DNA of 64,000 nucleotides from Oncomelania hupensis (Eukaryota; Mollusca; Gastropoda; Littorinimorpha; Pomatiopsidae): NCBI GenBank assembly GCA_036898135.1, contig CM072512.1, positions 8,072,984 to 8,136,983 of the forward strand, read 5' to 3'. Shown piece by piece: positions 55,331 to 64,000 of this stretch (position 1 is its first letter; each line of letters starts with the position of its first letter). The notes under the pieces were generated by a model. It saw only the letters and a program-made list of their open reading frames with translations, ran no database searches and was not told where the DNA came from. The position numbers and the translations under genes were made by a program.

Positions 55331-55918
55331 AGGTGGGCCAATAAATTGTTACCACTTTTTAATTATACATACGTTTTTACAATGAGAACGTTTTCGAAAA
55401 TTTTCTTCACGGAAATGTCACGGAAGCACCAAATTATCATTTGATACCAAAGATTTCCCACTTTTTCACTCGTTCAGTTTAATAATTGATGGTATACTCA
55501 ATCCACGCTCCTCTTCTCCGGATTACAGTTGCAACACGCACATTGACATTTGTGATGACAATGCCACACATCTCAAGTGGGATTCTCTGAATTTCCTGAC
55601 GGATGTTGGTCTTCTGGGCCCAATGGTCTGTGGGTTGTTGTAGTGCACTCTCTCCTTCATGTTCACCCATAGGAAGTAGTCTGCGGGAGAAAGATCAGGG
55701 TAGTAGGCAGGTCATGAGTTGCCTGTGCGCCATGAGATAAGTCTATCTCCAGGAAAGAATTGTTTCAGAAAATCCAGTTAAAAAATTGATTATGTTTGGT
55801 ATCAAATAATAAGTTGGACATTTTTGAGAATAAAATGTTCAAAAACGTTCTCATTTAAAAACAACAACAACAACTTATTTACCATTAAAAAGTGGTAAAA
55901 TTTTATTGGCCCACCCTT
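55331..55918 (-). mobile_element. Mariner-like DNA transposon remnant
   Basis: Terminal inverted repeats: left AGGTGGGCCAATAAATTGTT, right (inverted) AAGGGTGGGCCAATAAAATT, followed in both by ACCACTTTTTAAT. TA flanks both ends (55329-55330 and 55919-55920). The minus strand holds the C-terminal part of an IS630/Tc1/mariner transposase: DLSPADYFLW around the third catalytic residue, then, after a frameshift, IRQEIQRIPLEMCGIVI (55479-55670). The N-terminal and central parts are deleted, so this is a 588-bp internal-deletion derivative. Confidence 0.85.
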
Positions 55919-55981
55919 TACATTTAATACTATGTACTGGCGGACGAGGTTGCTCAGCGAATGTGTATGTGACTGCGCACC

Positions 55982-55984
<3 letters not shown>

Positions 55985-56017
<33 letters not shown>

Positions 56018-56028
56018 GTGTGTGTGCA
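55985..56028. repeat. GT microsatellite
   Basis: GT run of about 20 units with one break. Confidence 0.95.
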
Positions 56029-56198
56029 GTGAAAATGTCAAACCTTCAATCCGATTTAGTTCTTGTACTGTGCCTGACCATATCGTGATAGACATAAAAT
56101 GAGAGCTGCTTACCACCACTCATTCACACTCCGTCCATCCTCTTTGTAAGGCTCTCTCACCCAACCCACCCCATTTATACCCGTTCCCTTCACCCCTT

Positions 56199-56199
<1 letters not shown>

Positions 56200-56271
<72 letters not shown>
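56200..56271. repeat. CT microsatellite
   Basis: Pure CT run of 36 units. Confidence 0.98.
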
Positions 56272-56274
<3 letters not shown>

Positions 56275-57000
56275 CCCCTGATTTTTTAAAAACAACAACA
56301 ACAACCAAAAAAACAGTACCATTGTCATTGTTGTGATTGCTGTTAGCCCATCTGACTCACGTTGTTGCTACGACAGGGCATATGTAAGCCTACGTACACC
56401 AACACAACAACACAACACACAAGATTGCAAGCCATTGAAGTGCATTTCCGGACACATACACACGCAGTCGTAGCCGAAAACTAAGCATTTTGAGAAGTGT
56501 TACATTTTTGCCGGTATTTTTTACTGGAGTTTATTCCTCGAGAAGCAGGGAATGATGGGCTACTATCTGAACTATCTTCAAGCAAACGGTTACCAAAATC
56601 AGTTCAGCCAGTTTTGAGATATATCACAAAAAGTTTTACAATTACAACTGGTCTTCACGGACTTGACCTTTTTAAAAAGAGCCAGGTAGTGAAATTCGGA
56701 AGGACTGACCTACCAATGGATCGCTTTGTGGACAGCGGAGTAACATTGAATGGCCACGAGTTGAAGTAATGCTGTTTGCACCCAAAAAATATTGTTTGAT
56801 TTTTTAAAATGATTCTTCTGTCTACCAACACAAACAAACAAAAGACCAGTTTTGATTAAACAAGCGACCTTGATGCTAGCTGAGTATCATGCCCCCAACA
56901 GCTTTTGGCCTTCACATTGAGGTCAGGGTCGCTGTCGGACCTCTACCCCTAACAGCGTAAGAACTTCCAGATAGCAGGAAAAGAGACTTTTTAAAACCCT
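56272..57000. other. Intergenic sequence, nothing recognised
   Basis: A 90-codon plus-strand frame at 56497-56769 (LHFCRYFLLEFIPREAGNDG...) has no recognised domain; it may be chance or a gene fragment. Confidence 0.35.
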
Positions 57001-57003
57001 TAC

Positions 57004-57106
57004 ACATATACACATACGCACACACACACACACACACGCACACCCACACCCACCCACACACACACACACACACATACACACACACACACACACTTACACA
57101 CACACT
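57004..57106. repeat. CA microsatellite
   Basis: CA repeats with CCCA interruptions. Confidence 0.95.
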
Positions 57107-57367
57107 CTTGTAAGTCGTTATTCTTGGTATTACTGTTGATGACGTTCAAGGCGTTTTATGATTCTTTGGTGTCGAGCTCGAGTTCCACCGTGCGCGACCA
57201 TGATGCAAGTGCGCGCCCTTAGCGTGGTCGATTTGATCCTGTCTTCCTCATATACGATGTTACTTTGAGCAGATGTCTAACCTGAAGTGGATAGCGCGCG
57301 ACATCGAAATAGTCGATTTAGTAGGCCTATATTGTCATCGTCATCGTCATCAAAATTTTCTTCTTCT

Positions 57368-57671
57368 ACAATTTTTTTTTATTTTGGGAAATTCTGGGCC
57401 GCCTCCCCTGGGAAAGGCGTAGTCGCAGCCTGTGGCGCGCCCAAACCCAACCTACCTAATATTAATTGTGTTTATCAAATTTTTCTGGGGGAGGAAACCG
57501 GAGTACCCGGAGAAAACCCCCGTGACGTTGCCCGAGTCGAAGGTAAATAATATTCGAAGAAACATCAACGTCCAGATGCTGGATTGATCTCACACCTGTC
57601 AGGCGCCATTGGTTTCTGGCTTGTGGACAAGGCAAGTTAGTCCCGCCTTAGACCACTTGGCCACAACGCTC
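57368..57671 (-). mobile_element. SINE family D copy 2
   Basis: The minus strand begins AGCGTTGTGGCCAAGTGGTC and carries the tRNA-like head, the B-box region (ACAGGTGTGAGATCAATCC, decayed) and the central GTTTTCTCCGGGTACTCCGG. Its 3' half contains GGTTTGGGCGCGCC and GGCGGCCCAGAATTTCCC, and it ends in an A-rich tail (T run at 57371-57380). Confidence 0.88.
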
Positions 57672-57850
<179 letters not shown>

Positions 57851-57939
57851 CTTAGTAGTTATACTTGGTTTCTTTATATGCACTCTGCGCAAGCTGACAG
57901 CGTGTAATGGGGTTGTATGCCATATACAAAAATCTACAT

Positions 57940-58089
57940 TATCACCCCCCCCCCTCCCCCCGTCATCTTTGCCAACATCACCACCATCATCGTTCCTCTC
58001 CTCTTCCTCCTCCTATTCCTCTCGCCCTCTTCCACTACTCCCCTTTTCTCATTCTCCCTCCTTTCCTCCTCCTGCACCTCCTCCTCATC
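57940..58089. repeat. Pyrimidine-rich low-complexity tract
   Basis: C and TCC-rich sequence giving Pro/Ser-rich artificial frames; no gene. Confidence 0.8.
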
Positions 58090-58610
58090 ATCATCCTATC
58101 ATATCCTATTCCGTAACTCGGAGGTCGTAGGGGCACCACAGATAATCGTTTAACCAGCATACTCCATCTTTCCCTGTCCTCAGCAACCCTGATTGTTTCG
58201 CTCAGTGTCAAACCAGTACATTCTCGAATGTTGTCCTCCCACCTCTTTTTCGGTCTCCCTCTTCTTCTACCTCCTTGCACTGTGCCTTGCAGGATGGTCT
58301 TTGCAAGACCTGATGATCTGGTGACGTGGCCATATCATCGGAGTTTCCGGTTTTTCACCACTGTTAGCAGGTCATCGTGTTGTCCAATGGCTTGTGTGAT
58401 GGTCTGTCGGACTTCGTCGTTGGTGATGTGTTGGGTATAGGAAATGCCCAGAAATCTTCTGAAGCACCTCACCTCCATGCTTTGTATTCTTCGTTGTAGA
58501 TCTGCCGTGAGAGTTCATGTTTCGCAAGCATATAGGAAGATGGAGATGACAAGAGAGCGCAGCAGTCTTACCTTGGAATGTAGACTGATGGGCCTGTCTT
58601 CCTCATCATC
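58090..58610 (-). mobile_element. RTE-like LINE, 3' end
   Basis: Inverted relative of 51080-51590. The tail (TCCTATCATATCCTATTCC) is at the left. Minus-strand coding resembles GRPKKRWEDNIRECTGL and LSETIRVAEDRERWSM, followed upstream by the ITND region, in broken frames. The truncated 5' edge touches the duplicated segment that begins at 58611. Confidence 0.88.
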
Positions 58611-59023
58611 AATAATAATTACCATTAACTGCGTAGATCTAGCCTAATTATGGTCACAATCTGAAACCAGTGAACAAGATGAACGAGCAACCTGATTCAC
58701 CTTTGGCTTTCAGTACATGGATGGAATACCTCTGTTATGAGCAATTCACATACTAATTTTTGTAGCAATGACAACGTCGACGCAAGAAAACACGACGTAA
58801 TTAATGAACGTGGCATGTTATGACACATTACGTTGAGTGTTTTTGAGGTGACGGGGTGCTTATTGACGGAAGAAGAAAAAAAAAGGATATAGTTGTTATG
58901 TACGCAGAAACAAAGAATACTGGAGAACTGAAATAGGGTGGGGGAATGAAAGGGAGGGGGGGGGGAAGAGAAGTGATGGGTTTGAGTATGACGATGGTGA
59001 GGATAATGATAATGATGATGAAA

Positions 59024-59088
<65 letters not shown>

Positions 59089-59636
59089 AATGATGAGAAT
59101 GGTGATAATGATGATAATGATGATGTTTTGGTAGTCTTGATGAACACGTTATTGCGCTATAGCAGCATGTACGGAGATTTGCTCAAATTCCATCGTCGTC
59201 GTCTTTGTCCTCGCCCCCTCCCTCATCATCCTCACCCCCCTCATCATCCTCCTCCTTCTCCTCCTCATCTTCATATGTTCCAACGTTTCATATAAAACAC
59301 CACGACCCAGTTCTCAGTCAACATTCTTGCAAAACACACACACGCACACACACCCACCCACACAACCGTGTAGAAACGCCGTTGTGATGACTGTCAGGAA
59401 ACTCTACATACATTATTTTGACACTTTTAACATTATTTTGACATTTTAAAATTTTTTAAAGCTATCACTATCCCACTCTAACCCTAACCGCAACCCTTAA
59501 CCTAACCCTAAGCCTAACACATCCCTAACCCTAACGGAACATTGTTTTGACATCGAAATAACGGGGCCGTCAAAAGAAAGTACGTAGAGTTTCAAGTGTA
59601 TGTCAGAGTAACGGCGTTTCTACTTAGCCACACTCA

Positions 59637-59716
<80 letters not shown>

Positions 59717-59819
59717 CACCCACACATGCACACATACACTCTCACTACAAAACGCACAGACACATAACACACACACACACATACATCCCTCCCCACACAC
59801 CGCAAATCCACCCTCACCC

Positions 59820-59836
<17 letters not shown>
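58611..59836. repeat. Right copy of the segment at 1-858
   Basis: Direct repeat of the left end of the window, with an expanded GAT run (59003-59090) and a 248-bp DNA transposon plus extra CA/TA units (59373-59728) not present in the left copy. Confidence 0.78.
59373..59620. mobile_element. MITE with telomere-like interior
   Basis: Terminal inverted repeats GAAACGCCGTT at both ends continue imperfectly for about 55 bases (GAAACTCTAC and TTTTGAC words in both). TA flanks both ends (59371-59372 and 59621-59622). It is absent from the left copy of the segment, which confirms insertion. TA plus short inverted repeats suggest a Tc1/mariner-type MITE. The middle (about 59474-59542) is rich in CCCTAA-type units. 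Confidence 0.85.
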
Positions 59837-59862
<26 letters not shown>

Positions 59863-59959
59863 ATACACACAATAACTCCCCCAACCACACCCCACACAAA
59901 CACATACACACGCACATGCCCTCATATCCCACACGCACACATATACACATATACATGCC

Positions 59960-60024
<65 letters not shown>

Positions 60025-60055
60025 GACCAGCAGCAGCAGCAGCAACAACAACAAC
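59640..60055. repeat. CA, TA and AAT microsatellites
   Basis: CA units at 59640-59700, TA at 59700-59716, CA at 59822-59862, AAT at 59961-60025, then AGC and AAC runs. Confidence 0.93.
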
Positions 60056-60654
60056 AACAACAGGACATAAGAAGATGAAGAAAAGCACATATGGCAGAAC
60101 GGAATGGGAGAGTTTGGGAGGGAGATTTGAGTAGGCACAGGACAGAATATTAGATAGTGCGAGCTCTGGAATGAGAAAAAATGGGGGGGAGGGGGAGAGG
60201 GAGGGGTGTAAAGAAGGGGGAGATTGTTGAAATGGGGTGTGGGTGGGGCTTAGGGGAGGGAGGGTGGCACGAGACAGGGCGTGAAGGCCCATAGATCAGG
60301 CCTCTAAACGGTCATCAAGGACAACTTTTTGCCCATCATGTCTTCTAGTGCAGACGTCTGCAGACTGATGGATCTGTCAGGGTGAACTCCCTTTGCACAT
60401 TACATCTTTCTTATACAGTAACTGTTGCATTTTGGGGGGGCGGCGAATTCGCCGTGGCAAATTTGTGTAGCCTGCTATTACTTTTTGCATATTTGGTGAA
60501 ATCGTCGTGGCACGTTTGTGAAGCCTGCTGCTACATTTGGTCACTGGGGATGTTGTTTCGATTTTATAGCTGAATTTAGGTCAGTTACTGATATGTCTGC
60601 TGGGATCACGTCTGCAGGCACAACGCACATCAAACAATAGTATTGCATGTAGAA
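60056..60654. other. Intergenic sequence, nothing recognised
   Basis: G-rich low-complexity stretch near 60180-60265. GCCGTGGCA and GTCGTGGCACGTTTGTGAAG (near 60450 and 60502) form a weak local duplication. No gene. Confidence 0.4.
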
Positions 60655-61022
60655 TTAATAAATAAAAATAACTGTATCGTATCTTGTAAAGCGCTTTCCC
60701 ATTCAAAGAGCTGCTCAAGGCAGGAACAAACTCAAGCTCTCCCTCCCCAGGCGCCCACTGACTGCATTAAGCTCATCGCCCGACACCCCCAGTCAACTGA
60801 GCATAATCATGGGCTAACGCGGATGGGGAGGTGCGCTATATCAAATTGCCGATAATAAATAAAATTTATAAGAAGGGACCTAGCTAGTGGTTGTTAGAGA
60901 TGTATTTGTGAAACTGTCTCTCGCCCGTCTAGGACATAAGCGTCAGGATCTTTTAAAGTCCGTGCTACTGAATGCATGCGTGCACAGACTAGATCAGACC
61001 TCGGCATGCACTTTCATCCGAA
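60655..61022 (-). mobile_element. SINE family A copy, diverged
   Basis: AATAAATAAAAATAACTG tail, then AAAGCGCTTTCCCATTC, GAGCTGCTCAAGGC, GGCGCCCACTGACTGC, CAACTGAGCATAATCATGGG, GTCTAGGACATAAGCGTCAG, ending near CACTTTCATCCGAAG. The middle carries extra sequence. Confidence 0.7.
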
Positions 61023-61834
61023 GTACAAACGTATTTTTCGTTCTAATAACGATCTCCGTGCTTGTATGTGTACATCATATGCTTACGCGAGGAACGTAGC
61101 TAGGTTTGTTTTGGCAGAGATAGAACGAGGATAGAGACGGGGGGTGGGGGTTGGAAGGTGGGGGGAGAGAAAGAGACAGAGAGTGAGACAGAGACAGACA
61201 GACAGAGAGAGACAGGGACATAGACACAGAAAGAGATACAGGGACGGAGATTTAGACACAGAGAGACAGAGATGGGATAGAGCATTGGGGGGAAAGGGAT
61301 CTTGGTGGTAGCAGAGAAAAAGAAAAGAAAACTACAAAGTCAGGAAGAAAAACGAGATAAGAGGACGGTGTGGTTGAAGAAAGGCCACACTTTGACAGTA
61401 AAAATAACCCACCTTTCCTCCTAGAAAGCAGCAAAGCGTGCCTCGTATTTGCGCAGCAAAACGTCGCGTCCATACTACAGCGATCAGCAGTCACATAGGT
61501 CCTTCTGCTGTAGGGAGGTTGAGGACACATGCGCTGTTAGGGCGCAAAGAAAGCCACGGTCCCAGTGGAATTCCTGTCACGCGACGGACGTCCTTAGTGC
61601 CCGGCTCTCGAGGCCTCAGCCTCCTCAACAGGCACCGGGACCAGGATTGAAGTGCCAGATAACACGGCTGACTGGAACCCCCCAGAGGTGGAGGGAGTGT
61701 GTAGGACGGTGGGGGAGGTGGGCGGAAGGGAGTTTTATCGGACGTCAGACATCGGTCAACATCGTTGTCTGTAAAAGCAGTTTCTAAACACATGATGCAC
61801 AGTATAATAAAGTGTTCGGGGATGGCGTGGCGGT

Positions 61835-61842
<8 letters not shown>
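61023..61842. other. Intergenic sequence with GA-rich tract
   Basis: GACAGAGA-rich low complexity at about 61140-61275. The open frames at 61438-61793 on both strands have no recognised domain. Confidence 0.4.

Positions 61843-61909
<67 letters not shown>
61843..61909. repeat. GA microsatellite
   Basis: Pure GA run of about 33 units. Confidence 0.98.
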
Positions 61910-61913
<4 letters not shown>

Positions 61914-62224
61914 GGGTCTAGGAGGTATCTGTCCGAAAGCTAGTACATAAGTTATTAAGACAGGTTTTGGGCAATAAAAAGTTTGTTTGGAGATGTTCGA
62001 AAAGAAAGACCAATGACTGTTTACAGTATGCTGATTGCCTCCCTTGTGAACTCTCTTAAACAGGTGATAACTTTAGTGCTTACAATGAAAACAAAAGTAG
62101 ATGCACACAAACAACATCGTTGATTGACTTCCTTGCGAGTTCTCTTATAAAGGAAGCTACTGTTGCATTCAGTTACAATGAAAGCGATGCACGCACAAGG
62201 TTTTCTCTGCTAGCGGGCGCAAGC
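61910..62224. other. Intergenic sequence with a diverged tandem pair
   Basis: CTCTTAAACAGGTGATAACT and CTCTTATAAAGGAAGCTACT, each followed by ACAATGAAA, sit about 110 bases apart (near 62050 and 62150), suggesting an old duplication. Confidence 0.4.
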
Positions 62225-62570
62225 GAGTGTTGTGGCCAAGTGGGCTAAGGCGGGAGTAACTTGCCTTGTCCACAGGCCAGAAACCAATGGCGGCTGACAG
62301 GTGTGGGTTCGAGCCAGCATCTTGGCGTTATGTTTCTCCGAATATTATTTACTTTCGACTCGGGCAACGTCTCGGGGGTTTTCTCCGGGTACTTCGGTTT
62401 GCTCCCCCAGCAAAAATTTCAAAAAAAAAAAAAATCACAAATAATGTTAGGTAGGTAGGGTTTGGGCGCGCCACTGGCTGCGACTACGCCTTCCCCGGGG
62501 AAGGCGGCCCAGAGTTTCCCGATAAAAAGGGATAATAAACTGCAGCAAAAAAAAAAGAAGAAGAAAAAGA
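62225..62570 (+). mobile_element. SINE family D copy 3 (most complete)
   Basis: Head GAGTGTTGTGGCCAAGTGGG (A box in 62231-62249); B box GGTTCGAGCC at 62306-62315; a central region with GGGTTTTCTCCGGGTACTTC; a 3' half with GGTTTGGGCGCGCCACTGGC and GGGGAAGGCGGCCC; then a poly(A)-type tail (62546-62570). The head resembles Leu/Ser tRNAs (GTGGCCAAGTGG...AAGGCG). Confidence 0.9.
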
Positions 62571-62890
62571 TACACACCTACACAAACACACTCAGTCTTC
62601 GCGTACCATGGGATTTGTCCATCCCACTCTAAATGAATAAATTTCCTACATCCGTCTGTTAATGTGGATCTGCATCATCCAAATATAACGGGAGTTGTGA
62701 AAGTTATTGGTAAAGTTCGTGTTTGTGAACTTTTATTGACTATTATGATTGTTGCTTTGTTTGTATTTGTATATATATTTTAAAAAATAAAAATACTCAT
62801 ATTAAACAGTTAATAGTGTTTTTAAAGCTTAATTTGAAATGTCTAATATCACGTAAATGTATGAGCAGACATGATATTGAAGACTGATTT
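62571..62890. other. Intergenic sequence, nothing recognised
   Basis: AT-rich; no supported feature. Confidence 0.4.
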
Positions 62891-62894
62891 CAGG

Positions 62895-62985
62895 AGCGCA
62901 GTTAGTTCAGTGGTATACGCCATGTACTCCAATGTCAGGCGAAAACATTGCAGCCTATAGGCCTACAGGTAATGGTTCAAACCCA
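62895..62985 (+). repeat. tRNA-like relic
   Basis: GCGCAGTTAGTTCAGTGGTA resembles a pol III A box and GGTTCAAACCC (62972-62982) a B box, but the spacing is longer than in a tRNA and no cloverleaf forms. Probably a SINE head or pseudogene. Confidence 0.45.
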
Positions 62986-63032
62986 GAGAAGAAAAAAAAC
63001 CACAACTACCTTAAGAAACTGTGCCTCTACTC

Positions 63033-63350
63033 CTTCGGATGAGAGTATAAACCAAGGTCTAGTCTGTGCACGCACGCATTCCTTCGCATGGACTTTCAAG
63101 ATCCTGACGCTCATGTCCTAGACGAATGAGTGCATCTACACAAATACACCCAGCACGCACTAGGTCCCTTACCCCCCATCTCCGGTCGCCCAGGATTGTG
63201 CTCAGTGGTCTGAGCGCCGGACGATGCGCCCAAAGGCTGCAAGTGGGCGACTCGGGCGGCTTGAGTTAGATCCTGTATCGTCCTGCGCCTTGAGCGGCTC
63301 TGGAGCTGGAAAAGCGCTACAAACAAGTGACTATATAAGATAAATCAATA
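63033..63350 (+). mobile_element. SINE family A copy
   Basis: Starts near CGGATGAGAGTATAAACC, then GGTCTAGTCTGTGCACGC, GATCCTGACGCTCATGTCCT, GGATTGTGCTCAGTGGTCTG, GGGCGGCTTGAGTTAGATCC and GCCTTGAGCGGCTCTGGAGC. It ends at AAAGCGCTACAAAC with an AAAT-type tail. Confidence 0.78.
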
Positions 63351-63493
63351 GATTGGTCGTCTGTAATGACAGCGGGTCAACATATTTGATGATTGCCGCT
63401 TAGTTGTGTAGCCGAATGGAAGTATTTGACCCCCGTCTCTCGGCCACCACCTTGAGAACACGGCCCAACCTGAGCTGTTATTTTCATTTTAGC

Positions 63494-63924
63494 CCTCCTA
63501 AGAGGGAAATAAAAAATATTTGCCCTGCAAGGCGGTGATGCGTGTTTTGTGGTAATCCGGGTTGCCGGCTACTAGTGCCACGACAAAGTCTGCAAAGTCG
63601 CTGCCACCGACTTGCATAAAATGCCTGCCGACAGTCTTGTCCCGCTCACGGCCAAAAGCAGAAGACGAACGATCAGCCGGGGAGAAAAATTTCGTGTCGC
63701 ATTGTCCTGCGCAACCCAATGGCCACATCAAAGGATTCTGCACAGCAGGAGCCACCTAAGGCTAGACTAACCAAGAAATGCAAGGTAGATAACGTCTTGC
63801 CCTAGCCTGAACCAATCGCCTCCCTTTCCGCCACAGACACCATTTGTAGCCGAGCAACCCGATTTACTACAAAACACGCATCACCGCCTTACAGGTCAAA
63901 TATTGTTATGTCCCTCTTAGGAGG
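63494..63924. mobile_element. 431-bp element with ~80-bp inverted ends
   Basis: The left end CCTCCTAAGAGGGAAATAAA through GCGGTGATGCGTGTTTTGTG matches the inverted right end (CCTCCTAAGAGGGACATAAC, GCGGTGATGCGTGTTTTGTA) for about 80 bases. The outermost CCTCCTAAGAGG is itself nearly self-complementary. The centre has no supported gene. Target duplication not identified; a MITE or foldback remnant is the best guess. Confidence 0.7.
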
Positions 63925-64000
63925 TCTGTAACCGACACTGACTACGCCCAGTCAGTCTCCATTCACTGACTTAACAGTGAAAAACTGCCTTCAACAGGTA

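Noticed and set aside
59474..59542. True telomere or chromosome end
   Set aside because: Only a few degenerate CCCTAA units inside a small TA-flanked transposon.

Overview
The window is eukaryotic and almost certainly molluscan, most likely from a caenogastropod snail. It is packed with mobile elements and simple repeats. Nearly every long open frame is a transposon protein, several SINE families end in gastropod-style short tails, and telomere-like CCCTAA units appear. The one convincing cellular gene has two exons with GT/AG splice borders, a TATA box and a poly(A) signal. It encodes a small secreted cysteine-knot peptide of the C-C-CC-C-C pattern known from cone-snail and other venom or defence peptides. 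Species assignment is inference.

Layout. 1-4.2 kb: a segment that recurs at 58.6-59.8 kb, microsatellites and two SINEs. 4.3-12.4 kb: a complete minus-strand LTR retrotransposon with matching 1,538-bp LTRs, a 5-bp target duplication and one intact 1,503-codon gag-pol frame, in which integrase lies BEFORE reverse transcriptase (the Gmr1-like order). 13.1-14.3 kb: a 31-bp minisatellite split by a SINE. 14.9-17.5 kb: a 5'-truncated conventional gypsy element (integrase plus 3' LTR) that has landed in the 5' LTR of a second, decayed Gmr1-like copy (17.55-24.4 kb). 25-31 kb: SINEs, a 42-bp minisatellite, inverted repeats and a 262-bp duplication. 31.9-37.5 kb: a decayed I-type LINE with RNase H. 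37.8-39.1 kb: two oppositely oriented pieces of another LINE. 39.6-40.2 kb: a complete 584-bp TATA-containing SINE-like element with a 13-bp target duplication. 41.3-43.1 kb: an L2/CR1-type LINE. 44.5-49.7 kb: a very large nested inverted repeat made of palindromic 19-bp units, inside a pogo-like pair of terminal repeats. 50.9-51.6 kb: a LINE 3' end. 52.4-55.1 kb: the cysteine-knot gene, its single intron filled by a SINE that was itself split by a LINE. 55.3-64 kb: a mariner remnant, more SINEs, a LINE 3' end, the second copy of the left-end segment (with a small DNA transposon in it) and a 431-bp inverted-repeat element.

The autonomous elements (Gmr1-like, gypsy, I-type, L2-type, RTE-like, mariner) plausibly supply enzymes to the non-autonomous ones. 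SINE family A has a 3' end resembling that of the L2-type LINEs, which suggests shared machinery. Nesting gives relative ages: SINE A before the I-type LINE in the intron; Gmr1 copy 2 before the gypsy insertion; the minisatellite before SINE B. Gmr1 copy 1 is among the youngest insertions, as I found only one difference between its LTRs. Coordinates of decayed elements are read by eye and are approximate unless a target duplication is given.
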